The notes beneath the pieces are model-generated. The model did no database searches and was not told the origin of the DNA. It worked only from the letters and a program-made list of their open reading frames with translations. 5,307 bases of DNA from an uncultured Candidatus Melainabacteria bacterium (GTDB taxonomy: Bacteria > Cyanobacteriota > Vampirovibrionia > Gastranaerophilales > Gastranaerophilaceae). Below are positions 1 through 5,277 of the stretch, one piece after another (position 1 is the stretch's first letter; each line of letters opens with the position of its first letter). The stretch lies in assembly GCA_934693215.1 (NCBI GenBank), contig CAKUVB010000119.1:1-5307 (forward strand), read 5' to 3'. The translations under genes were made by a program, and so were the position numbers.

Positions 1-446
1 ATTGGGGTACAGTTTGTAATCGATAATACATCGTTTTGCATCATAACATTGTAACTGTTTGGCGTAATGTTATGGTTTTCAAGTTTTGCATGGATATCTG
101 CAAGGGTAACAATTTTATCGTCCATATAATAAATACTGTTATATCCTTGAGATGATTTTTTGATTCTTCTAGCAACAGTAAAGTCTTTGCCATCATTAGT
201 TTCTGAGAATGTAACTTTTACAAAAGCTTCATTTCGTTTAGTGTATGTAGAGATAAGATGAAATAACTTTTCTGCTCTTAAAGCACGAGAAGTTGACAGT
301 CCTAATGCAAAAAGGATACTGTCAATAATATTGCTCTTCCCCGAACCGTTTGGACCAGATATAGTTGTAAAACCTTTTAGTAAAGGGATATCAACCTTAT
401 TGGCAAACGACTTGAAGTTATCTATCTCCAACTGTTTTATGTACAT
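1..446 (-). CDS. smc: Chromosome segregation protein SMC, N-terminal part (cut by window edge)
   Basis: The first 148 codons of an SMC ATPase are present; the rest lies beyond position 1. SMC forms a ring-shaped dimer with ScpA/ScpB that organises and separates the chromosome. The sequence begins MYIKQLEIDNFKSF, then IPLLKGF, and has a perfect Walker A loop GPNGSGKSN at residues 31-39, followed by the IIDSILFALGLS helix. Near the cut end is SYNVMMQNDV, matching the SYNVVMQGDV segment (signature Q-loop region) of SMC. These details separate it from RecF, RecN or SbcC. The hinge, coiled coils, signature motif and Walker B are outside the window. The ATG at 446 is chosen because AGGGA sits 6 bases upstream (452-456) and the start fits the family. 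The IPLLKGF and MYIK wording resembles cyanobacterial SMC, which is a useful hint to the host. It has its own promoter downstream of the prs terminator. Confidence 0.93.
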   Translation of the reverse strand, partial: MYIKQLEIDNFKSFANKVDIPLLKGFTTISGPNGSGKSNIIDSILFALGLSTSRALRAEKLFHLISTYTKRNEAFVKVTFSETNDGKDFTVARRIKKSSQGYNSIYYMDDKIVTLADIHAKLENHNITPNSYNVMMQNDVLSITNCTP

Positions 447-495
447 ATAATTCCCTGTTGAGAAAACTCTATTTCCCAATATCAACTATATATTA

Positions 496-524
496 ATTAC
501 ACACTAAACCAAAAGGCATGTCAA
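496..524 (-). promoter_or_regulatory. Sigma-70-type promoter of smc
   Basis: On the minus strand a perfect -35 box TTGACA (524-519) is followed by a 17-base spacer and a -10 box TGTAAT (501-496, five of six consensus bases). Transcription would start near 489, giving a leader of about 43 bases before the smc ATG at 446. It lies directly downstream of the prs terminator, so smc does not depend on read-through from prs. This is the most consensus-like promoter in the window. Confidence 0.75.
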
Positions 525-540
525 ATTGTAAAGAAATAAA

Positions 541-579
541 ACAAAGAAGATGTCCCAAATTTTAGGACATCTTCTTTGT
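541..579 (-). terminator. Rho-independent terminator of prs
   Basis: Positions 541-555 and 565-579 form a perfect 15-bp inverted repeat around a 9-base loop. Read on the minus strand, the hairpin begins 19 bases after the prs stop codon and is followed by TTTTATTTCTTT, a T-rich tail. On the plus strand the tail is only AAAATCTTTT and no plus gene leads into it, so it is assigned to prs. Confidence 0.88.
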
Positions 580-597
580 AAAATCTTTTAGTATTAA

Positions 598-1608
598 CTA
601 AACCTTCATATCTTTTTCAAAGCCAAACAATGAACTAATAGATTCATCATCGTGAATGCGAGAGATTGCTTGACCTAAAAGTGGTGCAACTGAAAGTTGA
701 ACAACTTTAGAAGGTAGTTTTTCTTTATCCCAAGGAATAGTGTTTGTAACGATACATTGTTCTACAGGAGCATTTTCGATTCTTTCTAGTGCCGGACCAG
801 AGAATACTGCGTGAGCTGCTCCGATATAAATTTCTTTAGCACCTTTAGATTTAAGAAGTTTTGCACCTTCTGTAATTGTACCAGCAGTATCAATAATATC
901 GTCAAATAAAATACAAACTTTATCCTTAACATCACCAATAACGTGAGCCGCAATAGCTTCGTTGTGCTTATCTCTACGTTTATCAATAATTGCAAGAGGA
1001 CATTCAAGTTGTTTTGCAAAATGTCTTGAACGTTGAACTCCACCAGCATCAGGTGATACTATTACCATATCGTCTTGTGGTATATGAAGTCCTTTTACAT
1101 AATCAACCAATATAGGTGTCGCAAATATATGGTCAACTAAAATGTTGAAGAAACCTTGAATTTGACCTGTGTGTAAATCCATAGCTAAAACTCTATCTGC
1201 ACCCGCAGTAGTTAACAAATCCGCTACAAGTTTAGCCGTAATAGCTTCACGTCCTGAGGTCTTTCTATCTTGTCTTGCGTATCCATAATATGGGATAACT
1301 GCAGTTATTGTTTTGGCACTTGCTCTTTTGAAAGCATCTATAATGATTAATAACTCAACTAAGTTTTCATTAACAGGATTGCATAAAGGTTGAACGATAA
1401 ATACATCATCACCTCTAACACTTTCTTTTACTTGCACATAAATTTCACCGTCAGCAAAATTCTTAACTACCATAGGACCAACTGTTGTTCCTAAGTAATC
1501 AGCAATTTCTTGAGCTAATTTTGTATTAGAACGTCCAGCAAAAAGTTTTATGTCGTGAGTTGGATTTACAGCTTTTGCAAGCTCAGGATAAGTCATTTCA
1601 AGTACCAT
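598..1608 (-). CDS. prs: Ribose-phosphate pyrophosphokinase (PRPP synthetase)
   Basis: This cytoplasmic enzyme makes 5-phosphoribosyl diphosphate from ribose 5-phosphate and ATP (EC 2.7.6.1), the shared precursor of purines, pyrimidines, NAD, histidine and tryptophan. All class I landmarks are visible: FADGE at 51-55, the NPVNENLVELLIIIDAFKRA stretch at 77-96, the ATP-binding YARQDRK at 110-116, the DLHTGQIQGFF segment at 144-154, SPDAGG at 184-189, and the PRPP-binding loop DDIIDTAGT at 235-243. The protein is 336 residues, about 20 longer than the usual 315, because of an N-terminal extension before DIKLFAGRSN. Cyanobacterial homologues also carry such extensions. The ATG at 1608 is preferred over the internal ATG at 1596 because AGGAAG lies 10 bases before it (1619-1624). 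It is a single-gene unit with its own promoter and terminator. Nothing looks damaged. Confidence 0.97.
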   Translation of the reverse strand: MVLEMTYPELAKAVNPTHDIKLFAGRSNTKLAQEIADYLGTTVGPMVVKNFADGEIYVQVKESVRGDDVFIVQPLCNPVNENLVELLIIIDAFKRASAKTITAVIPYYGYARQDRKTSGREAITAKLVADLLTTAGADRVLAMDLHTGQIQGFFNILVDHIFATPILVDYVKGLHIPQDDMVIVSPDAGGVQRSRHFAKQLECPLAIIDKRRDKHNEAIAAHVIGDVKDKVCILFDDIIDTAGTITEGAKLLKSKGAKEIYIGAAHAVFSGPALERIENAPVEQCIVTNTIPWDKEKLPSKVVQLSVAPLLGQAISRIHDDESISSLFGFEKDMKV

Positions 1609-1646
1609 TTTTATAAGTCTTCCTTTCGAAAAAATTCCACGACAGT

Positions 1647-1680
1647 ATTATAGTATAAAATGGGAGAATTTGGGAGTAAA
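1647..1680 (-). promoter_or_regulatory. prs: Probable promoter of prs
   Basis: Upstream of prs on the minus strand, TTTACT (1680-1675) and TATACT (1657-1652) are separated by 17 bases. A perfect TATAAT (1652-1647) overlaps the end of this -10 box but would need a 22-base spacer. Either choice puts the transcript start near 1640-1645, with a leader of roughly 32-37 bases. The spacer contains two TGGGAG copies (plus strand) 10 bases apart, a possible regulator site. Confidence 0.55.
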
Positions 1681-1717
1681 AATTACAAAAAATTAAGAAA
1701 GGTTAAAATCGTTAACA

Positions 1718-1756
1718 AAAAAAGCGACTTTGTATAACTTACAAAGCCACTTTTTT
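1718..1756 (-). terminator. Rho-independent terminator of the Fe-S scaffold / GGGtGRT operon
   Basis: Positions 1718-1734 and 1740-1756 form a 17-bp stem with a 5-base loop, 22 bases past the GGGtGRT stop codon. As minus-strand RNA the two imperfect positions become G-U wobbles (1725/1749 and 1727/1747). As plus-strand RNA the same positions are C-A and A-C mismatches. The stem therefore folds fully only in minus transcripts, and it ends in a run of seven U (1723-1717). This closes the operon before the prs promoter. Confidence 0.85.
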
Positions 1757-1778
1757 AGTTGTTTTTTTATATGAAAAA

Positions 1779-2780
1779 CTATTTTTTCATAGCATTTTCA
1801 ACAGCAACTGCAACTGCAACTGTTGCACCAACCATTGGGTTGTTACCCATACCTATTACACCCATCATTTCTACGTGAGCAGGAACTGATGAAGAACCAG
1901 CAAATTGAGCATCACCGTGCATTCTACCCATAGTATCTGTCATACCATAAGATGCAGGACCAGCTGCTACGTTATCTGGGTGAAGAGTTCTACCAGTACC
2001 ACCACCAGATGCTACTGAGAAGTATTTTCTACCATTTTCGTAGCACCATTTTTTGTAAGTACCAGCTACCGGGTGTTGGAATCTGGTTGGGTTAGTTGAG
2101 TTACCAGTAATAGATACGTCAACACCTTCTTTAATCATAATAGCAACACCTTCAGATACATCATCTGCACCGTAGCATTTTACTTTTGCTCTTTCTCCTT
2201 CTGAGAATGGAGTTTCTTTAACAACTTTTAATTCACCTGTTTTGTAATCGTATTCTGTTTCAACAGCTGTGAAACCGTTGATTCTTGCGATTACATAAGC
2301 CGCATCTTTTCCAAGACCGTTTAAGATAACTCTTAAAGGTTCTTTTCTTACTTTGTTAGCATTTCTAGCGATACCAATAGCACCTTCTGCTGCGGCGAAT
2401 GATTCGTGACCAGCTAAGAAACAGAAACATTTAGTTTCTTCTCTTAATAACATAGCACCTAAGTTACCATGACCGATACCAACTTTTCTTGTATCACCAA
2501 CAGAACCAGGAACTGCAAATGCTTGTAAACCTAAACCAATAGCTTCAGCTGCATCAGCTGCATTAGTGATTCCTTTTTTGATTGCAATAGCGCAACCTAA
2601 TGTATATGCCCATGAAGCGTTATCAAAAGCGATAGGTTGAATACCTTTAACGATTTCGTCAACATTAATACCTTTTGATAAGCAAAGTTCGTTAGCTTCG
2701 TCTAATGATTTGAAACCGTATTCAGGTAAAACTTTAGCTAGAGTAGCTTCACGTCTATCTTGTCCTTCAAATTTTGCCAT
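1779..2780 (-). CDS. GGGtGRT-family protein
   Basis: The protein has 333 residues and carries the motif that names the family, GGGTGRT, at residues 259-265 within SVASGGGTGRTLHPDN. Other glycine-rich, conserved-looking stretches are GDTRKVGIGHGNLGAMLLRE (95-114), FLAGHESFAAAEGAIG (121-136), TGNSTNPTRFQHPVAGT (225-241) and GMGNNPMVGATVAVAVAVE (310-328). There is no signal peptide and no convincing membrane helix; it should be cytoplasmic. Six cysteines (33, 63, 118, 120, 202, 246) are spread out rather than clustered. The function of the family is not established to my knowledge. It is the second gene of an operon, 70 bases behind the Fe-S scaffold gene, and the two genes are commonly neighbours in anaerobes, which suggests a link to Fe-S metabolism. 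The ATG at 2780 has AAAGG 10 bases upstream. Codon use is narrow (mostly GGT, GCA/GCT, GTA/GTT), which hints at strong expression. Confidence 0.93.
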   Translation of the reverse strand: MAKFEGQDRREATLAKVLPEYGFKSLDEANELCLSKGINVDEIVKGIQPIAFDNASWAYTLGCAIAIKKGITNAADAAEAIGLGLQAFAVPGSVGDTRKVGIGHGNLGAMLLREETKCFCFLAGHESFAAAEGAIGIARNANKVRKEPLRVILNGLGKDAAYVIARINGFTAVETEYDYKTGELKVVKETPFSEGERAKVKCYGADDVSEGVAIMIKEGVDVSITGNSTNPTRFQHPVAGTYKKWCYENGRKYFSVASGGGTGRTLHPDNVAAGPASYGMTDTMGRMHGDAQFAGSSSVPAHVEMMGVIGMGNNPMVGATVAVAVAVENAMKK

Positions 2781-2822
2781 TTTATTTTTTCCTTTATTTT
2801 ACTAATTATTAATAACACTTTA

Positions 2823-2844
2823 TTTGATAAACTAATTTATCAAA
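2823..2844. repeat. Perfect 9-bp inverted repeat between the two operon genes
   Basis: TTTGATAAA (2823-2831) and TTTATCAAA (2836-2844) form a perfect 9-bp stem with a 4-base CTAA loop, starting 6 bases after the stop codon of the Fe-S scaffold gene. It is AT-rich and lacks a pure T tail, so it is unlikely to be a strong terminator. It may stabilise the upstream message end or mark a processing point, giving the two genes different mRNA levels. That role is inferred. Confidence 0.5.
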
Positions 2845-2850
2845 ATTTTA

Positions 2851-3552
2851 TTATTCTTCTCTTGGGTCAATATACTTAACAGCATCTGCATATCTGCCAT
2901 AAGTACCGATATTTTTTTCGTAAGCTTCTTTAGCATCAGCACCCTTCTTGATAGCGTCCATAACTTTGCCAAGGTTAACAAATTTGTAACCGATAACTTC
3001 GTTATTTTTATCAAGACCTAATTCAAGGATATAACCTTCAGTTAATGAAAGGTATCTAACACCTTTTTGTTTTGTAGAGTGGATTGTACCAACCATAGAG
3101 CAAAGACCTTTACCTAAATCTTCAAGTCCTGCACCTACTGGTAAACCGTTTTCAGAGAATGCAGTTTGAGTACGTCCGTAAACGATTTGTAGGAATAATT
3201 CTCTCATTGCTACGTTTATAGCATCACAAACTAAGTCTGTGTTTAAAGCTTCTAATATTGTTTTTCCAGGAAGGATTTCACCAGCCATAGCTGCTGAGTG
3301 AGTCATACCTGAACAACCGATAGTTTCAACAAGTGCTTCTTGAATGATACCGTCTTTAACATTTAATGTTAATTTACAAGTACCTTGTTGAGGTGCACAA
3401 CAACCACAACCATGTGTTAAACCTGAAATTTGAGTAATTTCTTTACATTTGGTCCATTGACCTTCTTGAGGAATTGGAGCAGGTGAACCTTTAACACCGC
3501 GTGCTACACAGCATTTTTCTTCAATTTCCTTAGTAAGTTGAATATGATCCAT
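2851..3552 (-). CDS. Fe-S cluster assembly scaffold-like protein (NifU/IscU N-terminal type)
   Basis: The protein has 233 residues, about 100 longer than IscU. Residues 56-109 follow the NifU/IscU fold pattern: GTCKLTLNVKDGIIQEALVE, then ETIGCSGMTHSAAMAGEIL, then GKTILEALNTD. C80 in IGCSG aligns with the second cluster ligand of IscU, and C151 in LCSMVG plausibly with the third (IscU HCSILA), but the preceding histidine is replaced by leucine. C59 lies near the first ligand but lacks the usual C-G-D context. Additional cysteines are C14-C15, C36 and the dense HGCGCC (47-52). The last 80 residues are an extra domain I do not recognise. It is soluble, probably cytoplasmic. The ATG at 3552 follows AAAGGAGGT (3556-3564), a very strong ribosome site. 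It is the first gene of the operon with the GGGtGRT gene. A role in building or holding Fe-S clusters is inferred from the family. Confidence 0.88.
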   Translation of the reverse strand: MDHIQLTKEIEEKCCVARGVKGSPAPIPQEGQWTKCKEITQISGLTHGCGCCAPQQGTCKLTLNVKDGIIQEALVETIGCSGMTHSAAMAGEILPGKTILEALNTDLVCDAINVAMRELFLQIVYGRTQTAFSENGLPVGAGLEDLGKGLCSMVGTIHSTKQKGVRYLSLTEGYILELGLDKNNEVIGYKFVNLGKVMDAIKKGADAKEAYEKNIGTYGRYADAVKYIDPREE

Positions 3553-3555
3553 TTG

Positions 3556-3564
3556 ACCTCCTTT
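3556..3564 (-). promoter_or_regulatory. Strong ribosome binding site of the Fe-S scaffold gene
   Basis: AAAGGAGGT on the minus strand is a near-perfect match to the 16S rRNA tail, with AGGAGG ending 4 bases before the ATG at 3552. It is the strongest Shine-Dalgarno in the window and fixes the start of the operon's first gene. No equally clear promoter is seen upstream; a weak GTGATG-17-CATTAT candidate is not convincing. Confidence 0.85.
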
Positions 3565-3670
3565 ATTGTCATTTTTATGTACAATAGAACTATTCGTTAA
3601 CTCTCCTGTGATAATGAATTTATAAAATTAAAACATCACATGATTTAGTTTATATCAAACATGCTTTTTT

Positions 3671-3679
3671 TGTAATAAT
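3671..3679 (+). promoter_or_regulatory. Extended -10 promoter of the crcB pair, suggesting a leaderless mRNA
   Basis: TGTAATAAT at 3671-3679 matches the extended -10 form TGn plus a -10 hexamer AATAAT (five of six). No good -35 box is found at the right distance, as is common for extended -10 promoters. The hexamer ends 8 bases before the crcB start codon at 3688, so transcription would start at or just before the ATG. This agrees with the absence of any Shine-Dalgarno sequence there. Confidence 0.45.
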
Positions 3680-3687
3680 ATTTTGTC

Positions 3688-4107
3688 ATGCTTAACTTGT
3701 TTTTTATATTTTTAGGTGGAGCAATTGGCTCAGGCATAAGGTTTGGAATTCTATCAATATTTCATTCTTTTATTGCAACATTTGTTGCAAATATAATAGG
3801 GTGTTTTTTGTTTGGTGTTTTTGTTGTGATAATTTTGAAAAAGAAAAAATACATACCAAAATATTTTTCATCAGCATTAACGACAGGTTTTTGTGGTGGG
3901 CTTACTACTTTTAGTACGTTTTCTTATGAAGTTACTTTTTATATAATGCAAAATCGCTATATTTTTGCAGCCTATTATATTTTTTTAAGCTTATTTGTAG
4001 GGATAATAAGTGTGTATGTTGGTATTGAATTAGGACGAGTTTTGTTAAAATTGCACTTAGACAAAAGACGTTCAATTTTACATAAGGAATTTATAGAAGG
4101 AAAATAA
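3688..4107 (+). CDS. crcB: Fluoride channel subunit, CrcB/FluC family (first of a pair)
   Basis: This membrane channel lets fluoride leave the cell. The 139-residue protein shows four hydrophobic segments (about 3-23, 28-50, 62-86 and 92-119). Family marks are GGAIGSGIRF at 10-19, FVANIIGCFLFG at 32-43 with the pore asparagine N35, and TTGFCGGLTTFSTFSYE at 65-81, which includes the Na+-site break and the two pore phenylalanines F75 and F78. Positive charges sit in the loop after segment 2 (K51-54, K58) and in the C-terminal tail (K126, R127, R128, K133), so both ends should face the cytoplasm. The second copy shows the opposite pattern. No ribosome binding site precedes the ATG; the start is kept because the first membrane helix begins at once, as usual in the family. 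The stop codon directly abuts the next gene. No fluoride riboswitch was recognised upstream. Confidence 0.94.
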   Translation: MLNLFFIFLGGAIGSGIRFGILSIFHSFIATFVANIIGCFLFGVFVVIILKKKKYIPKYFSSALTTGFCGGLTTFSTFSYEVTFYIMQNRYIFAAYYIFLSLFVGIISVYVGIELGRVLLKLHLDKRRSILHKEFIEGK

Positions 4108-4458
4108 ATGTTAGTTGTATTTTTAGGTGGTGGAACAGGTGCAATTTTAAGATATTTGATTTCAAGCATATTCAATAAAAAATATATGCCTTGGGGAACT
4201 TTTGTTGTAAATGTTTTGGGGTGTTTTATATTTGGAATGTTTGTATCTTTTTTGTCAGACCCTTATAACAAATTACTTTTAATGACAGGCTTTTGTGGTG
4301 GTTTTACTACGTTTAGTACGTTTGCTAGTGAAACTGCTCATTTATTTACCGGTTCAAAAAAAGATTTTATTCAAGGTGTAATTTATCTTACTTCAAGTGT
4401 TGTCTTGGGAGTTTTTGCAATATTTGTAGGTCTGAAGTTCCTTAGCTTCTTCGCATAA
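4108..4458 (+). CDS. crcB: Fluoride channel subunit, CrcB/FluC family (second of a pair)
   Basis: A second, shorter (116-residue) CrcB/FluC protein begins on the base after the stop codon of the first, with AGAAGG 7 bases upstream (4095-4100), so the two are translated from one mRNA. It has GGGTGAILRY at 7-16, FVVNVLGCFIFG at 32-43 with N35, and TGFCGGFTTFSTFASE at 60-75 with F69 and F72. All key pore residues are therefore kept in both subunits. Positive charges are in the loop between segments 1 and 2 (K24, K25) and between 3 and 4 (K84, K85), which predicts ends facing outward, opposite to its partner. Paired crcB genes in other bacteria are understood as products of duplicated dual-topology genes, working as an antiparallel heterodimer. 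Its last 17 bases overlap the tail of a small minus-strand gene. Confidence 0.94.
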   Translation: MLVVFLGGGTGAILRYLISSIFNKKYMPWGTFVVNVLGCFIFGMFVSFLSDPYNKLLLMTGFCGGFTTFSTFASETAHLFTGSKKDFIQGVIYLTSSVVLGVFAIFVGLKFLSFFA

Positions 4459-4612
4459 GGTCAGAGAGTTTAACTTCTTTGTTTTTTATGGTTTTTTCTT
4501 CTTTAGGTTTAACACTAACTGTTGAAGTTTTGAATTGAGAAAGTCCTATACTTATTGAAGCTTCTTCTTTTATCATAAGTATATCTTTTAAAAATGATAT
4601 AAATTCGTTCAT
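4442..4612 (-). CDS. Small hypothetical protein (56 residues)
   Basis: A short reading frame starts MNEFISFLKDILMIKEE, continues through SIGLSQFK and a lysine-rich middle (KPKEEKTIKNKEVK), and ends KLSDLMRRS. The start at 4612 has an excellent Shine-Dalgarno, AGGAG at 4619-4623, 6 bases upstream, and the frame fills most of the gap between crcB and the HD gene, which supports it as real. The N-terminal 16 residues could form an amphipathic helix; there is no signal peptide or membrane segment. I do not recognise a family. The 3' end overlaps the second crcB gene by 17 bases, tail to tail. No convincing promoter was found upstream on the minus strand. Confidence 0.6.
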   Translation of the reverse strand: MNEFISFLKDILMIKEEASISIGLSQFKTSTVSVKPKEEKTIKNKEVKLSDLMRRS

Positions 4613-4674
4613 TATATTCTCCTGTTTTTATTCTTTATTAAACCTATTTTTTTGTAAAATTTCATTATCAGTTA

Positions 4675-4683
4675 TGTTATACT
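4675..4683 (+). promoter_or_regulatory. Extended -10 promoter of the HD-domain gene
   Basis: TGTTATACT at 4675-4683 fits an extended -10 element (TGn plus TATACT, five of six). No strong -35 lies 17 bases upstream; TTGTAA at 4652-4657 would need a 20-base spacer. The transcript would begin near 4690, a short distance before the GGAGG site at 4701-4705. The gene therefore has its own promoter and does not need read-through from crcB. Confidence 0.5.
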
Positions 4684-4713
4684 CTAGGAATAATAAAATT
4701 GGAGGTATGAATC

Positions 4714-5277
4714 ATGACACGAGAAGAAGCATATGGAATCCTTACAAAATATATGAAAGGCGAACATTACATCACTCACTCCCTGGCAGTAGAAGCCATT
4801 ATGAAGGGGCTTGCAAAACGTCTTGCTCCGGACGATGTAGAATACTGGGGAATCGCAGGACTTCTGCATGATCTTGATGAAGAACAGTGTGACTGGCAGC
4901 ACGACTTAAGTGTGCATGGACCGACTTCGGTTGAAATTTTGAAAAAAGAAGGAATTGATGATCCTGTTCTCTTCGGTGCGATCTGCGCTCACAATCCAAA
5001 AAGCGGTGTGAAAGCAAAGACCAAGATTCAGTATGCACTTCTTGCTGCAGATCCTATGAGCGGATTTTTAAAAGCGGTAGCACAAATATACCCAGACAAA
5101 AAGATTGCCAGTGTAAAACGCAAATCTGTATTAAAACGTTTTAACGAAGCCCGGTTTGCCAAGGGTGCTAACCGTGACTATATGGAAGCAATTGAATTTA
5201 CCGGATTATCTCTGGAAGATTTGATTGATATCGGTCTGGAAGAAATGTGTGCAATTGCGGATCAGCTTGGATTATAA
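4714..5277 (+). CDS. HD-domain phosphohydrolase-like protein
   Basis: The 187-residue soluble protein carries the metal-binding pattern of the HD superfamily: H22 (YITHSLAVE), H52-D53 (GLLHDLDEE), H68 (VHG), H93 (CAHN) and D113 (LAADP). HD proteins usually remove phosphate from nucleotides or similar substrates using one or two metal ions; the substrate here cannot be told. Length and wording (GLLHDLD, PDKKIASVKRKSVLKRF, final DQLGL) resemble small HDIG-type proteins common in Lachnospiraceae and other Clostridia. The ATG at 4714 is chosen because GGAGG (4701-4705) is 8 bases upstream; the ATG at 4707 is in another frame. GC is roughly 45% by partial hand count and codons such as CTG, CCG and CGT appear often, unlike the neighbours, so recent transfer or an assembly join is suspected. 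Confidence 0.88.
   Translation: MTREEAYGILTKYMKGEHYITHSLAVEAIMKGLAKRLAPDDVEYWGIAGLLHDLDEEQCDWQHDLSVHGPTSVEILKKEGIDDPVLFGAICAHNPKSGVKAKTKIQYALLAADPMSGFLKAVAQIYPDKKIASVKRKSVLKRFNEARFAKGANRDYMEAIEFTGLSLEDLIDIGLEEMCAIADQLGL

Noticed and set aside
786..1049. Open frame of 87 codons inside prs in another minus-strand frame
   Set aside because: It is fully inside a well-conserved gene, has low-complexity leucine/valine-rich wording and no ribosome site.
1797..1827. Short tandem repeat near the 3' end of the GGGtGRT gene
   Set aside because: It only encodes the VAVAVAV stretch near the C-terminus with similar codons and is explained by the protein sequence.
2832..3014. Open frame of 60 codons overlapping the end of the Fe-S scaffold gene
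   Set aside because: It is out of frame with a clear family member and lacks a ribosome site.
3583..3594. Palindrome AATAG-AA-CTATT upstream of the Fe-S scaffold gene, possibly an Rrf2/IscR-type operator
   Set aside because: It is only 5 bp per arm in AT-rich sequence and does not match the known IscR or Rrf2 site patterns, so chance is likely.
3553..3687. Possible fluoride riboswitch upstream of crcB
   Set aside because: The conserved GGxGATGG-type start and the pairing elements of the known riboswitch are absent; the region is AT-rich and the transcript start seems to lie at the ATG.
3975..4175. Minus-strand open frame antisense to the crcB junction
   Set aside because: It is antisense to two confident crcB genes and resembles no protein I recognise.
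4674..4871. Plus-strand open frame overlapping the start of the HD gene, including the ATG at 4707
   Set aside because: The ATG at 4707 is too close to GGAGG and the translation is arginine/serine-rich out-of-frame reading of the HD gene.
4684..5038. Two minus-strand open frames antisense to the HD gene (4684-4902 and 4799-5038)
   Set aside because: The HD motif residues on the plus strand fix the coding frame; these frames lack ribosome sites.
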